In this document: positions 46,010-55,620 of the stretch, piece after piece
Position numbering within the stretch: position 1 is the first letter of the stretch
How the letters are laid out: each line of letters opens with the position of its first letter
Origin: Brachionus plicatilis
Taxonomy: Eukaryota; Rotifera; Eurotatoria; Ploima; Brachionidae
NCBI GenBank assembly: GCA_010279815.1
Contig: QEOQ01000274.1
Location: 800,618 to 864,617 of the forward strand
DNA: 64,000 bases
Direction of reading: 5' to 3'
Translations under genes and position numbers: made by a program
The notes under the pieces: generated by a model
The model's input: only the letters and a program-made list of their open reading frames with translations
Database searches by the model: none
What the model was told of the DNA's origin: nothing

Positions 46010-48434
46010 ATGTTAAATTACGTTCTAGTCCAATTTCTAATCGATGATAAATTCTCGATTGTTGAAGAGGCTGTAGTTGCAGTCGATCGTGACCAGGAGA
46101 TCGAAATTAATGCCATTTATGACATCAAGTGGGCAGGCGAAGTATTGAAGGCCGAAGTTAAGCTTATAGGAGATTATACAGTTTGCGATACTCAATTAAA
46201 AAGTTTATCTGAAGGTATCAAGAAAAATATCATTCCATCAAAAAAAGTAGACAAAAGTGTCAAAAAAACAAAACAAATTAAAGCGAACAAAAGTGATAAT
46301 TTTAAGAAAAATGCTCCCTCAACTTCAAAATCTACTTCAAGTGCTCCTTTAAATGTTCCTTTAACTTCGAAATCTACTCCAAATTCTCCTGCAACTGCTA
46401 AAGAGTCTTCGGTCAAAGCGAACAATAATGTGTCGAAGTCATTTCACGAACAACTTGAGGAGAGAAACAAAATAATTGATAAGTTAACAATTGAAAATGA
46501 CGAACTTAAGAAAGAAAATGGACGTTTGAATGAGCAATTGAAAATGACCGAAATTCTACAAGGTATTAAAAACATTTTTAATTTTTTTCATTTTTTTAAG
46601 ACTTGAGGACAAATTTTAATAAAAAATTGTGTACAAGATTTAAAAACTACAGCGGTTCTAATAATATCGTAACGCCGTTCAGCCGGCCCCCGCCGCCTGC
46701 AAACGGCTTCGGATCAGCCAGCCTTGTCGGCCTTTTCGGCCAGGTCGACCAAACTTTTCGACCCCTTCGACTTAAACAAAAGTTATTATTTATTTTATCT
46801 TATTTTTATAAAGACAAAAATTAAAGTTTTTTTTCAATTTTAGTTTTATTTTCAATACTTAAAAAAAAATTAAATAAAAAATAATTTTTGTATAAGTCGT
46901 AGGGGTCGGACAGTTTGGCCCACATGGCAGACATGACCGATAAGGCTGACATGGTCGACATGACCGATTAGGTCGGCTGAGTCGAAGCCGTTGGGAGGCG
47001 GAGCCGGCCGGCTGATTGGCGTTACGATTTTATTAGTATCGCTGTAGATTAACGTTTGATTTTTTTAGTGAAGATATATTTAGTTTGAAAATTCAATATT
47101 TAAACTTAATTCGAAATTTTTTAAGCTTTTTCGAATAAGCTTTTTTTTGGAATAGTCTTTAGATGTTTCAATCAGTGTTGTTTAAAAATTACAAGTCTCA
47201 AGTGAGGTCCAAGCAGACTTGGGCAAAAGTCAAAAAAAAAAGTCATTTTAAAGTCTTTTCAAAGTCAAGTCATCTGACTTGACTTCAATATTTTATTTTT
47301 AAAGTCAAGTCATTTGACTTGACTTTAATTNNNNNNNNNNNNNNNNNNNNNNNNNNNNNNNNNNNNNNNNNNNNNNNNNNNNNNNNNNNNNNNNNNNNNN
47401 NNNNNNNNNNNNNNNNNNNNNNNNNNNNNNNNNNNNNNNNNNNNNNNNNNNNNNNNNNNNNNNNNNNNNNNNNNNNNNNNNNNNNNNNNNNNNNNNNNNN
47501 NNNNNNNNNNNNNNNNNNNNNNNNNNNNNNNNNNNNNNNNNNNNNNNNNNNNNNNNNNNNNNNNNNNNNNNNNNNNNNNNNNNNNNNNNNNNNNNNNNNN
47601 NNNNNNNNNNNNNNNNNNNNNNNNNNNNNNNNNNNNNNNNNNNNNNNNNNNNNNNNNNNNNNNNNNNNNNNNNNNNNNNNNNNNNNNNNNNNNNNNNNNN
47701 NNNNNNNNNNNNNNNNNNNNNNNNNNNNNNNNNNNNNNNNNNNNNNNNNNNNNNNNNNNNNNNNNNNNNNAAAAAAAAAAAAAGTCTGGACCTGGACTTG
47801 ACCTGAGACTTGTGACTTTAAGAGAACTCTGGTCATTTGTTATTTTTATAATTTATCAATTATTAAAGTCTAATTAAAAATAATTTTAGATCCTGAACTA
47901 AAGAATTCAATTGTTAAGCTTTCTTTTCAATGTATAAAATATTTGTCTTCAAATGCTGATCGAGAGGAACTCAGACGATTATGTGACGATTCAACCAATG
48001 TTGCTTTGTTAAGTCGTTGTCCTACTGTTATTCTATCGAAGATTAAATATCAAACTATCATGATGTCAATTGAATCGAAAAAACGTAACCTCTTAATTTT
48101 TAAAGAACTGTTGACAGCATTGATACCTGATATGGTTACATGGGGATCTCACAATGCTAGGTCCATGAGAAAAAAGTTTAATACGATTATTCAAGTAGGA
48201 AGAGGTAATTTAAATTAAAAATTCTTTTTATGAATTTAATTTTTAAACTTTTTTTAAGAATTTCTGGCAACTAAAGAGATAAATCTCACTAACTCAGAGT
48301 TCCTATTATCAACACGTCAAATGTGTACAAAAGGCCGAGATCACATGAGAAAAAATGGGCTAGAATTGCCAAATTTGGAGTCTGATTCTTCGAGTGAATC
48401 AGATGACGTATCATCGCACTCTAGAGATGAATAG
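46010..48434 (+). CDS. Second gene of the CCCAA element, three exons, possible BEN-like C terminus
   Basis: Exons 46010-46562, 47890-48204 and 48259-48434 join in phase with GT/AG introns to about 348 codons. The first part (YVLVQFLIDDKFSIVEEAVV, then YDIKWAGEVLKAEV) looks like a small beta-barrel as found before BEN domains in invertebrate proteins. A Ser/Thr/Pro/Lys-rich linker and a coiled coil (IENDELKKENGRLNEQL) follow. The C-terminal part (FKELLTALIPDMVTWGSHNAR, acidic tail) is weakly BEN-like. An earlier ATG at 45984 is separated by a run of 17 A and is out of frame by one base, so the true start is uncertain. The 1.3-kb first intron holds two more transposons and the gap. It may assist the transposase, as second genes of CACTA elements do. 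Confidence 0.6.
46650..47044. mobile_element. GC-rich MITE with TA flanks
   Basis: A 395-bp element with ends CAGCGGTTCTAATAATATCG and, reversed, CAGCGATACTAATAAAATCG, flanked by TA (46648-46649 and 47045-47046). The ends continue as GTAACGCC and a GC-rich arm with GCCGGC and ACGGCTTCG. Internally GACATG-ACCGA units repeat. The arms are far richer in G and C than anything nearby. It has no ORF. A TA duplication suits a Tc1/mariner or pogo source. Confidence 0.75.
47173..47831. mobile_element. hAT-like CAGAGTTG-family element containing an assembly gap
   Basis: The left end is CAGTGTTGTTTAAAAATTACAAG and the right end, reversed, CAGAGTTCTCTTAAAGTCAC; both are followed by AGTC-type repeats. 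The middle is unknown because of Ns, so these may be ends of two copies. No clear 8-bp duplication. Confidence 0.6.
47331..47770. other. Assembly gap (440 N)
   Basis: Run of N in the sequence. It falls between internally repetitive ends of a hAT-like element, which probably caused the assembly break. Confidence 0.99.
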
Positions 48435-48694
48435 TGAAATGAATTTTGCTAGTTTGTCGAATTTAATAAAAAAGTTTGTATTTTTGTTTACTTTTTATAT
48501 GCCGTTTTGTTTAAGTAATTTGTTTTTCTATAAACTAAATTTTAATACTATCGATTAAATAAATAAATTCTGTAATATTTTAAAAAAACTTTTATTATCT
48601 AGTCCAAATTTATTTTATCCCAAAGATTATATTTTGAATTAAATAATCACTTAAATTTTTATAGCTTTACCTAAATAAAACTCTTTTGGATTTA

Positions 48695-48934
48695 ATTTCG
48701 AAATAAGTTTTCAAAAAAATTTCGAAATAAGCTTTCGAAAAAATTTCGAAATAAGTTTTCAAAAAAATTTCGAAATAAGTTTTCAAAAAAATTTCGAAAT
48801 AAGCTTTCGAAAAAATTTCGAAATAAGTTTTCAAAAAAATTTCGAAATAAGCTTTCGAAAAAATTTCGAAATAAGTTTTCAAAAAAATTTCGAAATAAGC
48901 TTTCGAAAAAATTTTGAAATAAGCTTTCGAAAAT
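48695..48934. repeat. Ten-unit 24-bp subterminal tandem array
   Basis: Ten consecutive 24-bp units, all starting ATTTCGAAATAAG (one has ATTTTG). They exist in two alternating types, ending TTTTCAAAAAA (A) or CTTTCGAAAAA (B), in the order A B A A B A B A B B. An apparent minus-strand ORF over it is only a by-product of the period of 24. It lies about 90 bp inside the right terminus of the CCCAA element and probably serves as transposase-binding sites. Confidence 0.88.
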
Positions 48935-49210
48935 TTTTCGAAATTTTTAACCAAAAACTACGTAAAAATTTCGAAGCCAAAATTTCGAAATTTTTTCATA
49001 AAATTTTCGCCAAAATTTTTACTTGGGATGCTATCTCTAGAGATGAGGCCGACGAAATCGGAGGTGATAATTTTTTTTTCCTACTTTTAATATCTAAAAA
49101 ATAATCATTTAAATTAATATTTAAGGGCTTTTTGGCGTTAAGAAATTTCCAATGTCAGTAATGGTTTGGATTGGTGTGACTTTTGAACATTCTTTTTTGA
49201 ACACCCGTTA

Positions 49211-50013
49211 TTTCCTTTAATTTTACAAAAAATTCTTTTAGACTAAGGTTTATACAAATAGAAAAAAGCCTAAATTTGACTTTTTTGAAATTAACTCTAC
49301 AATTTTTTTAATTTATAATTTTTGATATTTTAAAAATCATAAATGAAAATTAATAATTATTAATTTTAATTATTATTAATTATTTATATCCCATATTCAG
49401 GATATTTTCTAGCTAATTATATTTTAATTGTTATAAAATACAAACTATGTAGTTAACTCTATATGAAAAAAGGTTGGATTTGGCCTTTACTCTTAGAATC
49501 TTTAACACGAGGCTACGGTATAATTTATCGCTTTTCTAATTAATTAATATAAAACTGATCAATATGAATTTTTATTTACAACAAAAAAAAAATAAACAGT
49601 TAATTTAAATCGGATGATTTTAATTTTCTGTTTCAAATCTGCCTTCATTTGGTTAGACTTAAAACCTGAAAATAATTCTTTGAAATACTGCGAATACGTT
49701 ATGTAAATGGTATTACTTAATTTTCTTTTATTTTTCAACAAAGTTTTTAAGGTTTTTTTAAAATTAATAATAATAATAAAACAAAAGCACTTTAGTAATT
49801 TTTTAGAAAAATCAAAAGCAATTTCTGGATAAGTAGAAATGTTTTGTTTTTTATAAAAATTTCAATTGACAGTGCTGATAGATTGGAATCCCTTATGAAT
49901 CCAGAGTTGGAACTGCTTAAGTCAATTTTTTCAAAAAGATTTTTTCAGATTTAGCAATTAAGATTTTAATAAAAAAATATTTTATTATTAAAAATATTAT
50001 TAAATTTTTATAA
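49211..50013. other. AT-rich intergenic stretch
   Basis: No gene recognised. GGAATCCCTTATGAATCCAG near 49885 is a less biased patch without coding potential. Confidence 0.4.
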
Positions 50014-50440
50014 ATGTTTATACGCGGCGTTAAAACTCAAAAAACTTGTAGTAACATGTTCAACTCAGTTGAACTTGAAGTTGATAATGTTGGCGAAATA
50101 TGTGTTGAGGAATTGTCTTTCGATGACTGAGGTGATGTTGCTAAGAGCTGTGAAGATATTGATATTATATCACATGTATTGCCAACACCAACACCATCAA
50201 CTTCAGACTCAACTCAGTTATCATCCTCTATCTCATCAAAATATATTTCTAATTTGACACAACTCATAACGCATAGTCACCAATTTTAGCAAGTCATTCA
50301 TCAGAAGAAATCACATTGGGTCAAATCGTAGCTAAGAAAAAAGCGGGTAGACCAAGGTTAACCGATGAACAATAAGCAGAAAAAATGAGAATGAAAACGA
50401 AAAAAAATATTAAAAAATTTTAAAAAAAAATTAGCTCTAA
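50014..50440 (+). pseudogene. Decayed gene with an AT-hook-like end
   Basis: From ATG at 50014 the frame reads SNMFNSVELEVDNVGEICVE. It meets a TGA at codon 39, goes on through a Ser/Thr/Pro-rich part (LPTPTPSTSDSTQLSSS) to a TAG, and after a frame change reads ASHSSEEITLGQIVAKKKAG followed by RPRLTDEQ and a stop. KKKAGRPRL is an AT-hook-like basic motif. Two stops and a frameshift show it is broken. Probably a transposon-derived or duplicated DNA-binding protein; the family is not identified. Confidence 0.5.
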
Positions 50441-52318
50441 TCACAATATTTAATTTCGCACTTTTTTTTTAAAAAACTTGATTTCAAAACCCCGCACCAT
50501 TATCTTGAATCGGATTTTTTTGTAAATAAAATAACTATTTTTAAATTTTTTTCTCTTTCAATTTTTAACCCCGTACCATACTCAAAAACTTTAATTTTTA
50601 AAAAAAGTAAAAAAAATTTAATAAAAAAGGTTCAAAATAGAATGTTGCACAATTTTATCTTTGAATTTATTTTTCCAAAAGGTAATATTTTTGTTCGATT
50701 TGTGTTGAATTTCTCGCGCCTGATATTTTTTTGATTTTCTAATAATGTTTGAAACAACTTATTTTTTTTGGAAAATAAAATTTCAATTCTTTATTAAAAT
50801 AGCAAAAGTTTCCAAATTATCTTTACCATAAAACTGAAACATTATCTCCTAAAAAAGATTTAAATTTTAACTTGACTTTTTTCCAGAAAAATTGCTCTAT
50901 ATTATTTCAATCATTCAATATGGCTGAAATCTTATACCCACATACTTGAATTATTGCTGTCTAAGAAATGTGAGCTTTGAAATTTTTAATTTAGCTCTAA
51001 CAGAAGATCATGGTAGAAGAAATTTGATAAAGAAAAATATTTTTTTAAAAAAATTTAAATGTCATAAAATGTAGTTAACAGAGTTTGAATAAAGTGAATT
51101 CAAAGATTTTAAATGGCCGTCAATTAATGGACTGACAAAAACTACATTAGATGACAAATAAACTAATTTAGTTAATGTAGGTGACTAAATTAAAAACTAA
51201 CAATAATTTTTAAAATTAATTTCAATCGAAAAGGCAGAAAATGACATTATTGGGCGCTGAGCAGGATACAGAGATCCTGATATTTTTTTTTCTCATTTCC
51301 TTTAACTTCCTAGTCATCCCTAAATAACATCATGGAAGGCTTAATTATTAATATTATTAATATTTTGAGAGATTCTAAAAATTTTGGAAAATCTGATTAA
51401 TCAAGTTTAACCAAAATTACACTAAAATATATTGGCTAATTTATTGTTCCATGGGTTAAATCATTTTTTGACCATTTAAGGTAAATGTAAATAACTGTAT
51501 AAGTGATCAATAACATTTTTGTGTGGATGTCCGTCAATGCTCATTAATTAGTCCTTTATTTTGTATATTTTTTAATGATATACAAATAAAACAAAAATAC
51601 TCTTTTTCTTTTGATGAAGACTTTTTATTTTGAAAGAGAAGAAGTTTAAAGAAATCAACTGTAAAAAATCCTAATAACAAATAAGTCATTTTTATTTTTA
51701 TTTTTTAATTAATTTTTATTTTTGTCACCCGAATTAACCTATTTAGTCGGTAAAATATTAGGGTTTATTTTTTCAGTCCAAAATTATTAAATAGCCAGTT
51801 GAACAATTAAAATTGTCAGTCAATTAGTTTTTTTGTGAAAAAAATTAGATTAAATTTGTCACCCCCCAAAAATTTTAAGCCATTTTAAATGATATATACT
51901 AATAAAATTTTTTATTTAAATTTTTCAAAAGAATCTTTTACAAAAAAAATAATCAAAACTCGATTTTTTAAACAAAATTAGCTTATAAGATTTATTTAAA
52001 TAGTTTAAGATATTTTGAAAATTTTTTTAGTTAAGTCTAAAATTAGATTTAAAAAAACATTTAACTAATTCTATGACAGCCGATTTTTAAAATTACATCA
52101 ACTTAATCTTTTTCTTAATTTATAGATCAACATTTTCGGACATAAAAATAGCTAAAATCTCAACAAGTACTTTGTTTATACACTTTAAAAAATAACAAAG
52201 ACCCATAAATAGCTATTATTTAAAAAACACAGTCACTCTTAAAACTCACCTGAGTATTTTAGTCTAAAAAACAATATAAAATAATTAAGCTAAGCTTAAA
52301 ATTGTAAAAGAATCCAAA
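50441..52318. other. AT-rich intergenic stretch
   Basis: No gene seen. At 51110-51185 ACTACATTAGATGAC and TTAGTTAATGTAG form a loose inverted repeat. The last 100 bp are the presumed promoter side of the gene at 52319. Confidence 0.4.
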
Positions 52319-52639
52319 ATGGGATCAGGATCTTCAGTGGAAGAACGCCAAATAGATCAACTGCTCAGCAGCAAAAACCCCAACATAAATGAATTAGCTT
52401 ACAGACTTCCGAAAAATCAGGAAATCAGAGTGAAAAAAATATACCACGTGAATAGACAAGGGACCGAACCAGTCAAGCCAATTGAAGTAAAACCTGTCAA
52501 AATAGTTAAAGTAATCCAGTCTTCATTTCCACAGCCTCCTCCTGCTCCACCTACTGTTGCCTATCGACCACCAATAGTTGTCAAAGATCCCAACGCCTCT
52601 GCAATCCGAATAAGCCTAAGCAAACCTGTACGCAATTAA
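52319..52639 (+). CDS. Small MGSGSS protein, 106 residues, unrecognised
   Basis: Single exon from ATG at 52319. The N terminus MGSGSSVEE fits N-myristoylation (Gly2, Ser6-type context), suggesting membrane attachment. A central segment has repeated valine-lysine-proline units (KPIEVKPVKIVKV) and a proline-rich PPPAPPT stretch. Composition is clearly coding compared with the A/T-rich flanks, and AATAAA-like signals follow the stop near 52704-52730. No domain recognised. It lies 105 bp upstream of a second small gene on the same strand; the pair might be co-transcribed or independent. Confidence 0.6.
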   Translation: MGSGSSVEERQIDQLLSSKNPNINELAYRLPKNQEIRVKKIYHVNRQGTEPVKPIEVKPVKIVKVIQSSFPQPPPAPPTVAYRPPIVVKDPNASAIRISLSKPVRN

Positions 52640-52744
52640 GTAATCATAAGATTTCTAATTGACTTTAAATTAAGTTGTTTTAATGTTTCTTTTTTTCATG
52701 TATAAAAATAAAAAATTGGTTTAAATAAAATTTAAAAAAAAAAA

Positions 52745-53230
52745 ATGAATCCTGATTATGATTATTTTCCCAGAGAACCAATTGTTGTTTCGTCATTCTA
52801 TTGTTCGCCAAATGGCAAGAGCACAGTGAGGGCCTATGAAATAGTCAATTCGAACCCGTATGTGGTCAAGATCAGAAAGAATAAGCTTGATGAGCCCAGA
52901 TTCGAGGTGGCACTGAGCAATTTTTTTGGCAAAATTATCAACTTCTTTGTCAGCACAAACAGAGTGTCCGATTATCCTAGTAGAAAATTGAACAATAAAA
53001 GAGAAAGCTTGACCAAAACAAATATTAATAAAGAAATGGCTTTTCATACAAAAAAAAATGGAGGTGTCATTGCTATTGCTAGTCTGGACCTTTCAAACAA
53101 AAAAGGAGACAACAGCAAGCTAAAGGAATTTGTGCAACGCAAAGTGATTGTCGACCGAATGAACAATAAGATTTTGAATCCGAATTCAATCACCAACAGC
53201 AATATGGTTATTAAGAGCAACATTTATTAA
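52745..53230 (+). CDS. Unrecognised 161-residue protein
   Basis: Single exon from ATG at 52745, preceded by a run of A. It begins MNPDYDYFPREPIVVSSFY and continues with a segment of alternating hydrophobic and charged residues (VVKIRKNKLDEPRFEVALS). The second half is rich in lysine and asparagine. There is no signal peptide or membrane helix. Codon composition is distinct from intergenic DNA. No family recognised; being adjacent to another orphan gene in the same orientation hints at lineage-specific genes. Confidence 0.6.
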   Translation: MNPDYDYFPREPIVVSSFYCSPNGKSTVRAYEIVNSNPYVVKIRKNKLDEPRFEVALSNFFGKIINFFVSTNRVSDYPSRKLNNKRESLTKTNINKEMAFHTKKNGGVIAIASLDLSNKKGDNSKLKEFVQRKVIVDRMNNKILNPNSITNSNMVIKSNIY

Positions 53231-55038
53231 AAATTTATTAGTTTGAAAAAAAAACAGATTTGTTAAATAAAATTTTTCTAATTTCTTTCTATAAACAAAA
53301 TTTGTCTTGCTCTCAAAATTTAGTTTTTGATCAAAAAAATTAAATTGATATCATATTCATCGACATGAAAATGGCTTACTCTCTTTTTATCACCAAAATA
53401 TACACTTTAAAATAAAAACCATTTGCGTGTATAAAAAAATAGTTTTTGTTAATAATAAATAGTATTTTTTTGTGATTGAAAAAGCTCAATACTTTGGTTA
53501 GTTTGTGTCATTCAGTCTCAAATAAAACGTTAACAAAAGAGGTTTTTGAAATATTAAATAATTAATTTTTATTACAGTGCTGCTATGATACGATAAATTG
53601 ACCTTTCTTTACCTTTCTTTTTAAGTTGAAATAATAAATTAAAAACAAATTTCCAATTTTTCTCAAAAAAGGTGAAATTAGTGGAAAATTTATTTTTAAT
53701 TAAAGAATCTTGAGACATTTTTTTAACAATTTGTTTGAATATTAAAATTATTCAATTAATTTTAACTCCAATTTAGTTATCGAAGATCAAAAATTTTATT
53801 TTATTTTTTTTTAATTTTGGGGATAATTTGAGAAATTTCAACATTTCAAAATAAGTCTATTTCTCTATATCCGAAGAAATAATTGATATCTTATAATTTT
53901 TATTTATTCGATCCAAAATAAAAGAGATGAATTTTAATTTTTTTAAATTTAAATAAAAAACAAGATTTTGTTCAAATTCATCCATGCCAAAACCAGAGTT
54001 GTTTAAAAGCCATAAAGTCAAAGTCAAGTCACTAGACTTGATATCAAAAATTTTTAAAAGAATCTAAAATTGCTTTTTTTTCTAACTTTTGCGCAAGTAT
54101 GGTTAAAACACATATCAATAATTAAACACATTGATAAAAAGAAGACAAATTTTATAAAAAAGATAATGGGAAATTTGAAAAAAAAAATTATCAATTTAAT
54201 TTAATTTGATTGAGTTTTTATTCATTAGCACATATTTTTATCAAATTTATTAATATTTTAATAGATTGATGATCAATTTTAGATCAATTTTTGATTTAAG
54301 GCAATTTCAATATTTTTTTCTTAAATTTTCATATTACCATTATTATTATTAAATTTTGTTTTAAAAATTCAAAAATTTTCTAAAAATAAAAAGAAAACTC
54401 TTTAAAACTAAAAAATGTTTTTTTTACCAAAATAAATATCTAATTTTTATTTGTATTATTATTTGAAAAATTCAATCAAAATAAAAACATTTAGCTTTAT
54501 TTCTTGTTTTGATCGGAAAAATGAATAGAATGCAAGCAATTTTAAAGCTTATTTAAAAAGTCCTTTAATTAGTAAAATTTTTAATGATTTGCAAATAAAA
54601 TAAAAATATCCTTTTGATTTTGATGACGATCTGGTTATATTCTGCATTTTATAGAAGAAAGAAAATCCCAAGAAGCATTAGTTGTTTGATTATTTGGTTC
54701 AAGCTATGTAAGAAAAAAAAAATTTATATAATTTTTTGTAACATTTCTTTGATTAAATTTGATAAAAATTAAATTTAAGTTGATGAGGCCAAGTGATGAA
54801 TCTGGACTGTCAATAAAAAGAATTCTTTAAAATTTAAAAAAAATCTGCACAAAAAAATTGCCATTATGATTTTTGATAATAAAAAGTAAATCTAGATCAA
54901 AATAAAATAAATTATAATCATGAAATAAATATAGAATTATTGAGAAAAAATAGACTAAACAATAAACTTAACAACGTTGCTAAAAGATTCTAAAATAACA
55001 AGACAAAAAAAAATGTTAGAAATTTTTAATTTTGAAAA
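53231..55038. other. AT-rich intergenic stretch with hAT-type repeat ends
   Basis: At 53576-53595 CAGTGCTGCTATGATACG resembles a hAT-type terminus and shares CTGCTATGATACG with 28271-28283. At 53994-54050 a CAGAGTTGTTTAAAAG end with AGTC repeats belongs to the family at 4837. No gene seen. Confidence 0.5.
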
Positions 55039-55620
55039 ATGTTGAAATTTCTAAATTTCAACTTAAAATCAATTTTAAAATATGGTGTAGTCGGGAACAC
55101 AATAATTGGAGTTGGTCTTCGTGGTTTAGGCGATTCTATCCAACAAAACATTGAAATAAACTCAAAAAAAAGTCAAAACTATGATTTTTTGCGGACATGT
55201 AAGAAAATAAATTAATTTGATTAAAACTAAGATTGAAAAAATATTTTAGGTAAAATTTCATGTTCTGGGTTCGTGATCGGCCCATTAAACTTCTTCTGGT
55301 ATAAATATCTGGACACAAAATTTCCAGGAAAATCTTTGCGAGTAGTGGCAAAGAAAATTTTACTCGATCAAATATATGGAGCAACATTCTTCACGTTTCT
55401 TTTCATAATGATAGTTTGTCTTTTGGATGGTAAAAATTTTGGCGAAAGTCTGAGAGAATTCGGCGAAAAATTTCCATTCATCTATCTGATAGACTGGATA
55501 ATATGGCCTCCAAGTCAAGCAGTAAACTTTTTTTTAATTCCAAAAGAATTAAGAGTGGTATTTGTAAATTTTATTTTGGTTTGTTGGAACGTATTTTTGT
55601 CTTATGTAAAATATTATTGA
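55039..55620 (+). CDS. Mpv17/PMP22-family membrane protein
   Basis: Exons 55039-55198 and 55250-55620, with a 51-bp GTAAGA...TTTTAG intron, give 176 residues, the length of human MPV17. Family motifs are GVGLRGLGDSIQQ near the start, GPLNFFWYKYLDTKFPG, LLDQIYGATFF, and the C-terminal signature WIIWPPSQAVNFFLIPKELR followed by a last hydrophobic segment. About four membrane helices are expected. Members sit in the mitochondrial inner or peroxisomal membrane; MPV17 affects mitochondrial DNA maintenance, and MPV17L2 mitoribosome assembly. I cannot tell which paralogue this is. The first exon is missed by plain ORF search but is in phase. Confidence 0.88.

Larger units (their letters stand above)
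42440..49027 (+). mobile_element. CACTA/EnSpm-related (CMC-type) autonomous-looking transposon, CCCAA termini, 2-bp duplication
   Basis: A 6588-bp element with ends CCCAATTAAAAAT and, reversed, CCCAAGTAAAAATTTT. It is flanked by AT (42438-42439 and 49028-49029). The insertion point lies inside the mariner transposase, and excision restores VYAISRDEAD. Both subterminal regions are full of TTTCGAAA motifs, ordered as a ten-unit tandem array on the right. Cargo: a long Tnp2-like transposase (43483-45894), a second spliced gene (46010-48434), a GC-rich MITE, a hAT-like element and an assembly gap. CMC-superfamily elements have 2-4-bp duplications and subterminal repeats; the terminal bases here differ from the canonical CACTA. 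Confidence 0.88.
41941..49180 (+). pseudogene. Mariner-type transposase, split by nested insertion and 3'-truncated
   Basis: ATG at 41941 opens a helix-turn-helix region ending in SPGRPRSVVNYVNIRKAKRL (to about 42210). After a disrupted intron-like stretch come KRKIPLLTEKHINDRLKFAQ and MFSDEKIFTIDGG with the first catalytic aspartate (about 42375-42410). The frame reaches NDRVY at 42439, where the 6.6-kb element begins. It resumes at 49030 with AISRDEADEIGG, then across a GTGATA...AAG intron (49062-49123) LFGVKKFPMSVMVWIGV. The second and third catalytic residues are missing. Confidence 0.85.
41381..49208 (+). mobile_element. Tc1/mariner-type element, host of the nested 6.6-kb CCCAA transposon
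   Basis: The ends ACGGGTGTTCAAAAAAGAAT are inverted (about 30 bp) and flanked by TA (41379-41380, 49209-49210). Without the insert it would be about 1.24 kb: a broken transposase on the plus strand, then the right terminus directly after VMVWIGVTF, so the second half of the catalytic domain was already deleted. It belongs to the same terminus family as 6781-9130, but with much shorter inverted repeats. Confidence 0.88.

Noticed and set aside
47285..47836. Long ORFs on both strands across 47.3-47.8 kb
   Set aside because: They consist mainly of N from the assembly gap.
48695..48934. CRISPR-like array
   Set aside because: Units are directly adjacent without unique spacers, and the sequence is from an animal genome.
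48667..48954. 95-residue minus-strand ORF with repeated SKAYFEIFLKTYFEIF pattern, like a repeat protein
   Set aside because: It is a translation of the 24-bp tandem array; any frame of a period divisible by three stays open. The array fits subterminal transposon repeats better.
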